From: Sphingomonas sp.
GTDB taxonomy: Bacteria; Pseudomonadota; Alphaproteobacteria; Sphingomonadales; Sphingomonadaceae
Reading direction: 5' to 3'
NCBI GenBank assembly: GCA_017418975.1
Contig: JAFOMG010000005.1
Coordinates: 1-64,000 of the forward strand
Length of the DNA stretch: 64,000 nucleotides
The translations under genes and the position numbers were made by a program. The notes beneath the pieces were generated by a model, which was given only the letters and a program-made list of their open reading frames with translations, made no database searches and was not told the origin of the DNA. Shown in pieces: positions 52,739 to 62,416 of the stretch (position 1 is its first letter; every line of letters starts with the position of its first letter).

Positions 52739-55567
52739 ATGATCAGGCCGATATTGTTTGCGTCCGCATGCTCGGCAGCGCTGATGGCGGCTCCCGTATA
52801 TGCGCAATCCGCAGCGAACCCGTCGGGGGAGGCGCTGCCGCAAGACTCCCAGAAGGATGCAGGAGCGGCTCCCGCCGACGGCGCGGATATCGTCGTGACC
52901 GGATCGCGGGCGATCCGCGACGGGTCGCAGGCTCCCACGCCCGTCACGGTCATGGCCGCGGAGGATCTCGCCAAGGCCCAGCCCGGCCTGATCGGCGAGG
53001 CGCTCAACCAGCTGCCGTCGTTCCGCGGATCGACGCGCCCGGCAGGTGCCTTTACCGGGGCGGTGGGGCCGCAGTCCGGAAGCTATCTCAACCTTCGCAA
53101 TCTCGGCGTGCAGCGCACGCTGGTGCTCATCGACGGCCGCCGCGCGGCGCCTTCGTCCCGCGACGGTTCGACCGACATCAACCTGTTCCCGCAAGAGCTG
53201 GTGAAGCGCGTCGATGTCGTGACCGGCGGTGCCTCGGCCGCCTATGGGTCCGATGCCGTGGCCGGCGTCGTGAACTTCGTGCTGGACACGCGCTTCACCG
53301 GGATCAAGGCGAGCGCGCAGGCGGGCATCTCCGACAAGGGCGACGCCCCGACCTACAAGGCCAGCATCACCGCCGGCCAGTCCTTCGCCGACGGGCGCGG
53401 GCGGATCGTGGCCAGCGCCACCTATTTCGAGATGGGCGGCATCCAGAGCGTCGGCGACCGGGACTGGGGGCGGCGCGGCACCGGTTTTCTCGGCAACCCG
53501 GCGGTTCCGGGCCAGTTGATCTTCCGCGACGATCTGCGGTCGTCGACCGCGTCTCCCGGCGGCCTGATCCTGAGCGGACCGCTGGCGTTCCAGCAATTCG
53601 CTCCCGGCGGAACGCTGGTTCCCTATTCGCGCGGGTCGGCGCAATCGGGGCTGATCCAGGTCGGCGGGGACGGCGCCCAGGTGTTCAGCAACCTTTCCGC
53701 CGACGTCACCACCCGCAGCTATTTCGGGCACGCGGAGTTCGACGTCACGCCGTCGCTCACGCTCTATGCCCAGGGCAGCCTGGCACTCGCGCGCAACCAC
53801 TATAACCAGGCCCAGCAGTTCAACCCGGGCGGCTTCAACGGCTTCACCATCTTCAGCGGCAACGCCTTCCTGAATCCGGCGGTGCAACAGGTGCTGACCA
53901 CGACGAACACGCCCGCCTTCGCGATGGGCCGGGTGAATTTCGATTTTGGCGAGCCGGCGAACGCGACGGCGCGGGCGCGCACGCTCGATCTCACCGCCGG
54001 CTTCCGCTTCGCCGGGGCGGGCGGGCTCCAGGTCGAGGGCTATTTCGAGCATGGCAGGAACCGGACCAACATCCGGACCTACAACAACGTGGCGCTCGAA
54101 CGCCTCTATGCCGCGGTGGACGCGGTGCGCGATCCAGCCACCAGCCAGATCGTCTGCCGGGTCACGCTCACCAACCCGGGCCTGTATCCCGGCTGCGTTC
54201 CGATCAACCTGTTCGGGGCCGGCGCGCCTTCCCAGGCTGCCATAGCCTATGTCGAGGGGGCTTCGAGCTACACCACCAACTTCACCCAGGACGTCGCCGA
54301 CCTTTCGTTGCGCGCGCAGCCTTTCTCCACCTGGGCGGGGCCGGTCTCCCTCGCGGCCGGCGGCCAGTATCGCCGCGTCGCGCTGGACCAGGTTGCCGAC
54401 GATATCGCGCAGAGCATCAACGACGCCACCGGCATCCGCGGCTTTCCCCCGGCCTATCAGAACCAGCCCGGCGGCTGGCTGCTCACCAACGTCTTTCCGG
54501 TGAAGGGCGCCTATCATCTGTGGGAAGTGTTCGCGGAGGCGGCGGTGCCGCTCGCCCGCGACCTGCCCTTCCTGCATGCGCTCGATATCAACGGCGCCGT
54601 GCGATATACCAACTACAGCACGAGCGGCGGAGTGACGACCTGGAAGGCCGGCGCGGTGTGGGAGCCGGTGGCCGGGGTGCGCCTGCGCGGTACCGCCTCG
54701 CGCGATATCCGCGCGCCCAACGTGCCGGAGCTGTTCGCCGGGATCGTGCAGAACACCGGCTCGGTGATCGATAACGGCGTCACCGTGCCCATCGTCCAGG
54801 CGGCTCGGGGCAACCCTTCGCTGCAGCCCGAAAAGGCCGACACCTATACCGCGGGTATCGTCCTCAGCCCCGCCTTCGCGCCGGGGCTCACCCTGTCGGT
54901 CGACTATTATTCCATCGACATCGCCGGCATCATCTCGTCGCTGACGCCGCAGCTGACGCTGAACCAATGCCTGGCCGGCGCCACCAGCCTCTGCGCGAAC
55001 ATCACCCGCAACCCGGCGGGGCAGATCACCCGCATCGAGTCCCCGACGCTGAACCTCAACCGGCTAGCGACATCCGGCCTCGACATCGAGCTCAATTACC
55101 GGCCGCGCGGGCAGGTCCTTGGCGGCGCCGCGAGCCTGAGATTCATCGCCAGCTATCTCGACAAGCAGCGGCAGGACATCCGCAACGGCCCGTCCATAGA
55201 CCGGGCCGGGGAAGTCGGCCTCAGCGCCAATCCGCGCTGGAGCGCGACCGCCGGCCTGGATTGGAAGAGCGGCCCGGTCGAGCTCTTCGCGCAGGAGCGG
55301 TTCATCGGCGCGGGAACCTATGACGTCACCCGGGTGGAACCGAAGACCATCGAGAGCAATCGCGTGAAGTCCGTCTTCTATACCGACCTGACCGCCGCCG
55401 TGCGGCTCAAGGATGGCTATCGCTTCTTCCTGACGGTCAACAATCTGTTCGATCGCGCTCCGCCGCTGGCGCCGAACGGTACGCTCTTCACGTTCATCCC
55501 CACCAATCCGCTGCTCTACGACGTGACTGGACGCCAGTTCACGGCGGGTGTGAACATCAAATTCTAG
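52739..55567 (+). CDS. TonB-dependent outer-membrane receptor
   Basis: A 942-residue protein starting at ATG 52739 behind GAAAAGGGGCGGG, with a signal peptide (SAALMAAPVYAQ). Plug: ADIVVTGSRAIRDGSQAPTP, LRNLGVQRTLVLIDGRRAAP and VDVVTGGASAAYGSDAVAGV. The barrel ends VTGRQFTAGVNIKF. It is in the large sphingomonad group rather than a siderophore receptor. An M28-like peptidase and an acyl-CoA ligase follow in the same direction (gap 43 bases, then 23), so it may take up a peptide or ester that these genes process. TetR control is likely. Confidence 0.9.
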   Translation: MIRPILFASACSAALMAAPVYAQSAANPSGEALPQDSQKDAGAAPADGADIVVTGSRAIRDGSQAPTPVTVMAAEDLAKAQPGLIGEALNQLPSFRGSTRPAGAFTGAVGPQSGSYLNLRNLGVQRTLVLIDGRRAAPSSRDGSTDINLFPQELVKRVDVVTGGASAAYGSDAVAGVVNFVLDTRFTGIKASAQAGISDKGDAPTYKASITAGQSFADGRGRIVASATYFEMGGIQSVGDRDWGRRGTGFLGNPAVPGQLIFRDDLRSSTASPGGLILSGPLAFQQFAPGGTLVPYSRGSAQSGLIQVGGDGAQVFSNLSADVTTRSYFGHAEFDVTPSLTLYAQGSLALARNHYNQAQQFNPGGFNGFTIFSGNAFLNPAVQQVLTTTNTPAFAMGRVNFDFGEPANATARARTLDLTAGFRFAGAGGLQVEGYFEHGRNRTNIRTYNNVALERLYAAVDAVRDPATSQIVCRVTLTNPGLYPGCVPINLFGAGAPSQAAIAYVEGASSYTTNFTQDVADLSLRAQPFSTWAGPVSLAAGGQYRRVALDQVADDIAQSINDATGIRGFPPAYQNQPGGWLLTNVFPVKGAYHLWEVFAEAAVPLARDLPFLHALDINGAVRYTNYSTSGGVTTWKAGAVWEPVAGVRLRGTASRDIRAPNVPELFAGIVQNTGSVIDNGVTVPIVQAARGNPSLQPEKADTYTAGIVLSPAFAPGLTLSVDYYSIDIAGIISSLTPQLTLNQCLAGATSLCANITRNPAGQITRIESPTLNLNRLATSGLDIELNYRPRGQVLGGAASLRFIASYLDKQRQDIRNGPSIDRAGEVGLSANPRWSATAGLDWKSGPVELFAQERFIGAGTYDVTRVEPKTIESNRVKSVFYTDLTAAVRLKDGYRFFLTVNNLFDRAPPLAPNGTLFTFIPTNPLLYDVTGRQFTAGVNIKF

Positions 55568-55610
55568 CCCGGCGCCAGAACGCTGCCGAACACGAATGGG
55601 AGATCGCTCG

Positions 55611-57176
55611 ATGCATGACCAATCGCTCATTTCACGCCGGAGCGCGCTCCTTGCCGCCGCCTGCGCGCTGGCGAGCGCGAGTGCCCCGGCCCGCGCGCTC
55701 GCATCGATGCCGCTCCGCCGGGCGCCGGTGCCGTTGCCGTCCGCCGCGGATATCCGGCGGGACTATCAGGAAATGGTCGATTTCGGCCCCCGGCTTCCCG
55801 GCAACGCCAACCATCTCGCGTTCGTGGACTGGATGGCCGGCCAGTTCCAGGACGCCGGCCTCCTGCTCGGCCCGTGCGAATCGTACAGCTATCGGCGATG
55901 GGATCCCAAACGCGTCAGCCTCGAAGTCCTGGACGGCGGCGCGCGCAGGCCCGTCGACAAGGTCACCTTCTTCGTCCGTTCGGCGCCCACCGGTCCGGAA
56001 GGCGTCACCGGGCCGCTCGTCTATGGCGGCTCGCTGAAGCCGACCGGCCCCGAGGCGCTTCCCGATTTCCCGAAGGGCAGCATCCTCGTCTTCGACGGGC
56101 AGCTTCCGCGGATGACGATGGGGAAGCTCACTCATCCCCATTTCGTCCATGTGCGGGACGAACCGGCGGCCGCGTCGCTCGACGCGCCCTATCACCGGCT
56201 GTGGACGACCCCGGCATTTCCGCTCGACGCGCTGGCCGAGCGTGGCGTCGCCGGCGTGGCGATCATCATGGACGTCTCGTCGGCGATGATCGAGGGCAAT
56301 TATTCCCCCCATGCCTCCCATTACCGGCCGAAGGTACCGGCGCTGTTCGTCGGCCAGGATGCGGGCGAGGAACTCCGCCGCGCGGCCAAGGCCGGCAAGA
56401 CGGCCCGCCTCACGCTCGATGCCGAATGGACGACCGGAGACGTGCCGCAGCTCACCGCGATCCTGCCCGGCGAAAGCGACGAGGTGATGATCATCGACAC
56501 CCACACCGATGGCCAGAATTTCGTCGAGGAAAATGGCTGCATCACCCTGCTGCACCTCGCCCGTCACTTCGCCAGCCTGCCCAAGGGCGAGCGGCTGCGC
56601 CGGAGCCTGGTCTTCGCGGGCTGGCCCGGCCACATGACGGGCGAGATGCCGGAGGCGCCGGGCTGGGCGCTGGCGCACCCCGAGCTCATGAAGCGCGCGG
56701 CGGCGGCGTTCACGATCGAGCATCTGGGATCGAGCGAATGGCTGGACATCCCCGGCAAGGGCTATGGGCCCACCGGGCACAACGAATATATGAACTGTCC
56801 GACGTCCGCCGGGCCGCTGACCGATATCGTGATCGAGGGCATTAGGCGGCACGACCTGCTGCGGCACGGCGTCGAGCCGGGCCCCGGGGTCACCACGGGC
56901 GTGGTGTTCCATGAAAGCGGCGTTCCGCACATGGCGCTCATCGGTGGCCCCAGCTATCTGCTGAGCATCGCTGCCAACGGACATATGGACAAGCTGGATG
57001 CCGGGCTGGCGGCGCGCCAGACGGCGATGCTCGCCGAGGTCATCCGCAAGGCGGATCGGGTTCCGATGGCGATGCTCAAGGGCAGCGACCCCAGCCTCGG
57101 CGCGAAGCCGGTGACCGGGATGGACACCAGCAGGCGCGGCGCCTGCCGCCCGCCACGGCGCACCACGCCCAATTGA
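55611..57176 (+). CDS. M28-like peptidase with Tat-type leader
   Basis: A 521-residue protein starting at ATG 55611 (GGGAG 8 bases before). Residues 1-35 form an export leader with an Arg pair (ISRRSALLAAACALASAS). The catalytic part contains IIDTHTDGQNFVEENGC, an HxD and Glu pair as in M28 zinc peptidases, and later HLGSSEWLD, GHNEYMNCP and ESGVPHMALIGG. A protease-associated-like insert lies before. Some metal ligands cannot be confirmed by eye. It follows the TonB receptor by 43 bases and is probably its functional partner. Confidence 0.7.
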   Translation: MHDQSLISRRSALLAAACALASASAPARALASMPLRRAPVPLPSAADIRRDYQEMVDFGPRLPGNANHLAFVDWMAGQFQDAGLLLGPCESYSYRRWDPKRVSLEVLDGGARRPVDKVTFFVRSAPTGPEGVTGPLVYGGSLKPTGPEALPDFPKGSILVFDGQLPRMTMGKLTHPHFVHVRDEPAAASLDAPYHRLWTTPAFPLDALAERGVAGVAIIMDVSSAMIEGNYSPHASHYRPKVPALFVGQDAGEELRRAAKAGKTARLTLDAEWTTGDVPQLTAILPGESDEVMIIDTHTDGQNFVEENGCITLLHLARHFASLPKGERLRRSLVFAGWPGHMTGEMPEAPGWALAHPELMKRAAAAFTIEHLGSSEWLDIPGKGYGPTGHNEYMNCPTSAGPLTDIVIEGIRRHDLLRHGVEPGPGVTTGVVFHESGVPHMALIGGPSYLLSIAANGHMDKLDAGLAARQTAMLAEVIRKADRVPMAMLKGSDPSLGAKPVTGMDTSRRGACRPPRRTTPN

Positions 57177-57199
57177 TCGCAACTGCCGCCGGAGAAGCC

Positions 57200-58783
57200 G
57201 TGACCACCCCGAGAATCCTGATGACGCCGGCAGCGGATGCCTATGCCTATCCCCTCCTGCTGCGCCACCTGCTCGCCAATGTGGCGCAGCAGACAACCGC
57301 GGAGATCGTGAGCGGCCGGCGGCGCTTCAGCTATGCCGACCTGCTCGATCGCGTGACGCGCCTGGCGACGCTGCTCTCCGAACGCGGGGTGCGGGCCGGC
57401 GACACGGTCGCGGTGATGGACTGGGACAGCCATCGCTATCTCGAATGCTATTTCGCCATTCCGATGATGGGGGCGGTGCTGCAGACCGTGAACGTGCGGC
57501 TGTCATCGGCCCAGATCGAATATACGCTGCGCGAATCCGGCGCTTCCTTCGTCCTCCACCATGCCGATTTCGTTCCGCTGTTCGACGGGATCCGGCCGAA
57601 CCTTCCCGCGGTGCGCGACGCGATCCTGATGGCGGAGGAAGCGAGCGCGGACAGCTATGAGGCGCGGATCGCGGCGACCCCGCCTTCCTTCCGGTTCGCG
57701 GATTTCGACGAGAATGCGATCGCGACCACCTTCCATACGACAGGCACCACCGGCAGCCCCAAGCAGGTCTTCTTCAGCCACCGGCAGCTCGTCCTCCACA
57801 CGCTGGCATTGGCGGCTACCCTGGCGAGCCAGCCCGTCGGCCAGGGCCTTCGGCGTGACGACGTCTATATGCCGATGACGCCGATGTTCCATGTCCATGC
57901 ATGGGGCCTGCCGTTCGTCGCGACGATGCTGGGGCTCAAGCAGGTCTATCCCGGGCGCTATGATCCGAAGCACCTGCTGGCGCTCAAGCGGCGCGAGCGG
58001 GTCAGCTTCTCGCATTGCGTTCCGACGATATTGCGCATGTTGCTCGATGCGCGGGAAGGCGCGGAGTCCCTGGGCCCCTGGACGGTGATCATCGGCGGTT
58101 CCGCCCTGCCGCCGTCGCTGGCGGAAGAGGCGGCCCGCGCCGGCCTGTCGACGCTCGTCGGCTTCGGCATGTCCGAGACGGGACCGGTCGTCGCGCTGGC
58201 GCGGTCGCCGGGCGGCGATACCGCGGAGCTGTGCCGGGCCGGCTTTCCGATCCCGCTGGTCCATGCGCGCATGGACGAGGCAGGCGGCGGCGAGCTGATG
58301 CTGCGCGCGCCCTGGCTGACGCAGGGCTATGGCGCCCAGGCCGCCTCCGACACGCTCTGGGAGGGAGGCTGGCTCCACACCGGCGATGTCGCCGCGATGG
58401 ACCGGGACGGGGCCATCCGGATCGTCGACCGCCTGAAGGACGTGATCAAGACCGGCGGAGAGTGGGTCTCGTCGATCGCCCTCGAGGCGCTTCTCATGGA
58501 GCTGCCCTCGGTGGCGGAAGCCGCGGTCATCGGGGTTCCGGACAGCAAATGGGGCGAGCGGCCCGTCGCTTTCGTCGTCGCGGCCGCTCGCGGCGATGCA
58601 CCGAGCGCCGAGCTTCTGCGGAACGGCCTGATGCACCATGTCGATGCCGGGCGGCTGAGCCGATACGCCATTCCCGAGCGGGTGCTCGTGCTTGCCGGCC
58701 TTCCTCGGACCAGCGTCGGCAAGGTGGACAAGAAGGCGCTTCGCGCCCGCCTGGCCAATGACGAGGCAGAGGCGGGCGCCTGA
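57200..58783 (+). CDS. Fatty-acyl/aryl-CoA ligase (AMP-forming)
   Basis: A 527-residue acyl-adenylate enzyme. GTG 57200 behind GGAGAAG is preferred to a TTG at 57173. Motifs: P-loop FHTTGTTGSPKQVFFSH, MTPMFHVHAWGLPFVA, VGFGMSETGP, WLHTGDVAAMD, IVDRLKDVIKTGGEWVSS and TSVGKVDKKALR with the catalytic Lys. The motifs fit medium/long-chain or aromatic acid CoA ligases. The substrate is unknown, but the receptor and peptidase genes upstream suggest an imported acid released in the periplasm. Confidence 0.88.
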   Translation: MTTPRILMTPAADAYAYPLLLRHLLANVAQQTTAEIVSGRRRFSYADLLDRVTRLATLLSERGVRAGDTVAVMDWDSHRYLECYFAIPMMGAVLQTVNVRLSSAQIEYTLRESGASFVLHHADFVPLFDGIRPNLPAVRDAILMAEEASADSYEARIAATPPSFRFADFDENAIATTFHTTGTTGSPKQVFFSHRQLVLHTLALAATLASQPVGQGLRRDDVYMPMTPMFHVHAWGLPFVATMLGLKQVYPGRYDPKHLLALKRRERVSFSHCVPTILRMLLDAREGAESLGPWTVIIGGSALPPSLAEEAARAGLSTLVGFGMSETGPVVALARSPGGDTAELCRAGFPIPLVHARMDEAGGGELMLRAPWLTQGYGAQAASDTLWEGGWLHTGDVAAMDRDGAIRIVDRLKDVIKTGGEWVSSIALEALLMELPSVAEAAVIGVPDSKWGERPVAFVVAAARGDAPSAELLRNGLMHHVDAGRLSRYAIPERVLVLAGLPRTSVGKVDKKALRARLANDEAEAGA

Positions 58784-59254
58784 GAGTCCCGGCCGGGATG
58801 GCTTCCCCGAATTGCGCCGCGCAGCCGCCGCGGATCACCTTCGCATGGGTTTCGGGCATGCGCCTATACCATCGTAGCGTTGCGCCATACCGACCACGGG
58901 GAATAGTCCGAGCGCGGCATCGGGCATCTCGCGCCCATGCAGTCAAGGGGATGAGATGAACCTGCGAACCGGTATCCGTCGGACGATTGCGGCAAATAGG
59001 GGCGCTCAGCGCCACGGTCCGCATCGTGCGATGACGGAAGGTCGATGAACATCGACGCCGCGGTGCCGGCGACGAGCTGATCGCCTTCGCCTTCCGGGCC
59101 GTTCCCGAGAAGGCAAGAATGCGCAACGCCTGATTTCATCGCCGCCAGCGCGCCGCCGGCGGCGGTCGCGAAACCTGTTTCCTACCCACGCCTCATCATC
59201 TGCCGTTCGCGCGGCGGACGGATGGCGCGTGCGCCGTTTTAAGAAAGAATTCCC
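58784..59254. other. Intergenic region before the TonB receptor at 59255
   Basis: About 470 bases. Near-direct repeats TGCGCCTATACC (58859-58870) and TGCGCCATACC (58883-58893) could be a regulator site. A 30-codon frame with a good ribosome site (58956-59048) encodes a basic peptide without a family. No other gene is seen. Confidence 0.4.
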
Positions 59255-61597
59255 GTGCTCCCATTCTCGAAAATCCTCATCCATTGCGGTCGATCGGCGC
59301 TGGCGATCGGCCTGATCGGCGGTGTCGCCGCGCCGGCCCGGGCGCAGACATCCGATGCGGTGACCGCGCCGGCCGCGGAACCCCAGCTGGACGCGGAGAT
59401 CACCGTGACCGCGACGCGCGCGGCGCACTCCGACGGCACGAAGCGCCCGGTCGAGGCAGGCGATTATGCCCTTACCAAAAGCGACTGGTCCGACGTGCTG
59501 TCCGGCAGCAGCGCCCTGGCGCTGGTCAAGAATCTGCCGGGCGTAACCTTCACGTCGACCGATGCCTATGGTCTCGATCTGTCCGATGGCTTTCTGCTGG
59601 TGCGCGGGTTCCGCCAGAACGAGCTGGCGATCACCTTCGAGGGGGTTCCGCTGAACGACGGCAGCTATGGCAGCGTAACCGGAACCGCGCCGCTCAACAT
59701 CGGTGTCGCCGGCAATATCGATTCGGTCAGGATATCGCCCGGCTCCGCCGCGGTGAGCACCTTCTCGAACACCGGAAATGGCGGCGAGATGCTCTACGCC
59801 ATCGCGGATCCCAAGGCCGATTTCGCGATCGAGATGACGCAGGGCGTCGGCGGGGATCATAGCCTGGTGAGCAGCGCCACGGTCAATACCGGCCGGATCG
59901 GCGAGGCGGGGCCGCGAATGCTGTTCGGCATCGAGCGGATATCCAAGGACAAATATACCGGCGCCGGAACCCAATATATGCTGCGCGCCAACGCCAAGCT
60001 CGTTCAGGACCTGCCCTGGGGCGATCTCACCGCCTTCTTCTCCTTCGCCCGCGCCGAGATCTGGGGCTACAACAACACATCCTTCGACATGCTGGCCAAG
60101 CTCGGCTGGAACGGGACCGACATCCTCTATCCGAACTATGCGCGTGCCGTCTTCATTGCCGCGCCCGAGAATGCGAACAAGTCGTGCGGAGCGTATAGCT
60201 GTGGGGAACTGGCGTCGCTCATCCCCTATGACACGGGCCAGGCGACCGACGATTTCGTCGGAAACGTCACTCATCGCTTCAACCTGACGGAGCGGCTCTC
60301 CGGAAGCGTGATGGGCTATGCCGCGATCGGCAAGTCGGACATCGAGATCTCGGATGTCTCGACGCCCTCGCAAACCGGCGCGCCATTCTCGTCCCAGGTC
60401 TGGCAGACCCGCCCGCGGCGTTTCGGGAGCGCGGCGAACCTTGGCTGGAAGGGCGGGGGCCACACCGTCTCCGTCGGCGTCTGGGTGGAGCGCGGCTCGT
60501 CCACCTCGCGTTTCGCCTATTATGATCAGCCGCTGCCGGGGCAGGGCGCGCCGCTGCGGGCGATCGGACCCTATGATGTCTATGGGCCAGCCTTTCAGAT
60601 CGCCAATGACTCGCGCTGGAGGACCGATTCCTTCCAGCTCTATGTGCGGGACGTCTTCAAGCCCAGCGAGACCGTGACGATCGATGCCGGTTTCAAATCG
60701 GTGGATTTCTCGACCAGGGGCGGCGGCATCGGCCCGGACCGCGCGCCGAACGGGGCGCTGAGGACCACCGATCCGTTCCTGCCGCATCTGTCGATCGACT
60801 GGCATCCGGATGGCCGCACCTCGCTCTATCTCGATATCGCCAAGACGGCGGTGGGCTATCGCGTGTCGTCGCGCGGCAATATCGGGCCGGTGTCTTCCGC
60901 CTGGGCCGCCGACAGCCAGGAACTGTTCGATGCGGCGCGTGCCACGCTCAAGCCGGAGAAGGACTGGAACTTCACGATTGGCGGATATCGCCGGCTCGGC
61001 GCGCTGAGCATCAATGTCGACGCCTATTACGGCATCATCCTCAATCGCCTGCTCAACGGAACGAGCGGCCCGCAATTCAATCCGGTGCGCACCGTCGGAG
61101 TGGTGCCGCGATCCGAGCTGCTCGGAGCGGATGCGATCATCGACCTGAAACCCGCCGCCTGGCTGGACATCTCGCAGTCCGTTTCGGTCAGCAAGCTGCG
61201 CTACGCCGATGATCTGGTGGTGGCGGGGGAGGCGACACCGCTGAAGGGGCATTTCCAGCCGGGCTATCCGGGGGTCTCGCTGATTTCCCAGGTCTCGGCG
61301 AAGCGCGGCCGGTTCGAGGCGGGGGCAACCAGCACGCTCTATCTCGACGATCCCTTCACCTACAGCAACGACATATATGTGCCCGCCTATTGGCAAGTGA
61401 ACGCACACGCGTCGTACCGGCTGCCGAAGCGCGCCGGCATGCCGGAGCTGCTGTTCCGCCTGGATGTCACCAATGCCCTTGACCGGAAGAACATCGGCTC
61501 CGTGGGGATCGGGGGCTATTCGGTTTCGGGCGATTATCAGACGTTCATGCGGGCCGCGCCGCGCACCGTCCTGTTCAGCATGAACGCGAAGATCTGA
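59255..61597 (+). CDS. TonB-dependent outer-membrane receptor
   Basis: A 780-residue protein beginning at GTG 59255 with a weak site; the signal peptide is LAIGLIGGVAAPARAQ. Plug features: DAEITVTATRAA, VLSGSSALALVKNLPGV, DGFLLVRGFRQNELAITFEG and VSTFSNTGNGGEML. The barrel runs to the end with GDYQTFMRAAPRTVLFSMNAKI. The family is the smaller ligand-specific receptor type. No obvious partner enzyme follows; only a 63-residue frame. The nearby FixJ-like pair lies convergent. The substrate is unknown. Confidence 0.88.
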   Translation: MLPFSKILIHCGRSALAIGLIGGVAAPARAQTSDAVTAPAAEPQLDAEITVTATRAAHSDGTKRPVEAGDYALTKSDWSDVLSGSSALALVKNLPGVTFTSTDAYGLDLSDGFLLVRGFRQNELAITFEGVPLNDGSYGSVTGTAPLNIGVAGNIDSVRISPGSAAVSTFSNTGNGGEMLYAIADPKADFAIEMTQGVGGDHSLVSSATVNTGRIGEAGPRMLFGIERISKDKYTGAGTQYMLRANAKLVQDLPWGDLTAFFSFARAEIWGYNNTSFDMLAKLGWNGTDILYPNYARAVFIAAPENANKSCGAYSCGELASLIPYDTGQATDDFVGNVTHRFNLTERLSGSVMGYAAIGKSDIEISDVSTPSQTGAPFSSQVWQTRPRRFGSAANLGWKGGGHTVSVGVWVERGSSTSRFAYYDQPLPGQGAPLRAIGPYDVYGPAFQIANDSRWRTDSFQLYVRDVFKPSETVTIDAGFKSVDFSTRGGGIGPDRAPNGALRTTDPFLPHLSIDWHPDGRTSLYLDIAKTAVGYRVSSRGNIGPVSSAWAADSQELFDAARATLKPEKDWNFTIGGYRRLGALSINVDAYYGIILNRLLNGTSGPQFNPVRTVGVVPRSELLGADAIIDLKPAAWLDISQSVSVSKLRYADDLVVAGEATPLKGHFQPGYPGVSLISQVSAKRGRFEAGATSTLYLDDPFTYSNDIYVPAYWQVNAHASYRLPKRAGMPELLFRLDVTNALDRKNIGSVGIGGYSVSGDYQTFMRAAPRTVLFSMNAKI

Positions 61598-61613
61598 CAC
61601 CGGGAGAACGGCC

Positions 61614-61805
61614 ATGCCACCAGATCACCCTATGCCGATGCCACTGAAGCTCCGGCTGCGATTGCGATTGCTGGCCGGCATGGAGGTCCTGTTGCTGCCC
61701 CATCGCCGAAGAAGCCGCGCGGCGGCGGACCTGCTGGCATGGATCGATGCCGAACATGTCCGCATCCATCATGCGGTCCGTCGCGACCGGAGCAGCCGGT
61801 CCTAG
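61614..61805 (+). CDS. Small basic hypothetical protein after the TonB receptor
   Basis: A 63-residue frame with GGGAGAA 8 bases before the ATG, 17 bases after the receptor stop. It is rich in Leu and Arg (LKLRLRLRLLAGMEVLLL) and has no recognised motif. Its end overlaps the convergent response-regulator stop by 4 bases. It may be real, given the ribosome site, but coding evidence is weak. Confidence 0.4.
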   Translation: MPPDHPMPMPLKLRLRLRLLAGMEVLLLPHRRRSRAAADLLAWIDAEHVRIHHAVRRDRSSRS

Positions 61806-62416
61806 GCGTGGATGCGATCGAAGGCGCGGACGAGATCGGGCAGCGTCCGCGCCTCCATCTTGCGCATCATGTTGCCGCGGCGGACCTTTACCGTGATCTC
61901 GCTCAGCCCGAGCTCGGCGGCGACCTGCTTGTTGAGCAATCCGCGCACCACCAGCCGCGCCACCTCGCGCTCACCCGGGGAGAGCGCTTCCCACAATTGC
62001 CGCACATGCCGCGTTTCCGCCGCCGTCGCGCGGCGCGCGCGATCGATCTCGATGCCGCGATTGATCGCGTCGAGCAGGTCCTGATCGCGGAACGGCTTGG
62101 TGAGAAACTCGATCGCGCCGTCCTTCATCGCGCGAACGCTCATCGCGATATCGCCATGGCCGGTGATCATCACCGTCGGCAGGGCGGTGCCGCGTTCGGC
62201 CATATGGGCGAGGAACGCCATCCCGCTATGCCCCGGCATCCTGACGTCGAGCACGAGGCACGACGGCACCTCCGCGCGCGCCGCGCCGACGAATTCCTGC
62301 ACCGAGGCGAACGAGCGCGAAGCGAGCGCGACGGACGACAGCAGATCCTCCAGCGCTTCGCGGACGGAGCCGTCATCGTCGACGATATAGACGATCGGGG
62401 ATTCGGGATCGGTCAT
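61802..62416 (-). CDS. FixJ-family response regulator
   Basis: A 204-residue two-domain regulator. Receiver: acidic pocket DDD near residue 13, phospho-acceptor D57 (VLDVRMPG), ITGHGDI and KPF. C-terminal LuxR-type HTH: LSPGEREVARLVVRGLLNKQ, VAAELGLSEITVKVRRGNMM. It overlaps the histidine-kinase stop by 4 bases and is its partner. Targets are unknown; the TonB receptor gene upstream at 59255 is a candidate. Confidence 0.92.
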   Translation of the reverse strand: MTDPESPIVYIVDDDGSVREALEDLLSSVALASRSFASVQEFVGAARAEVPSCLVLDVRMPGHSGMAFLAHMAERGTALPTVMITGHGDIAMSVRAMKDGAIEFLTKPFRDQDLLDAINRGIEIDRARRATAAETRHVRQLWEALSPGEREVARLVVRGLLNKQVAAELGLSEITVKVRRGNMMRKMEARTLPDLVRAFDRIHA

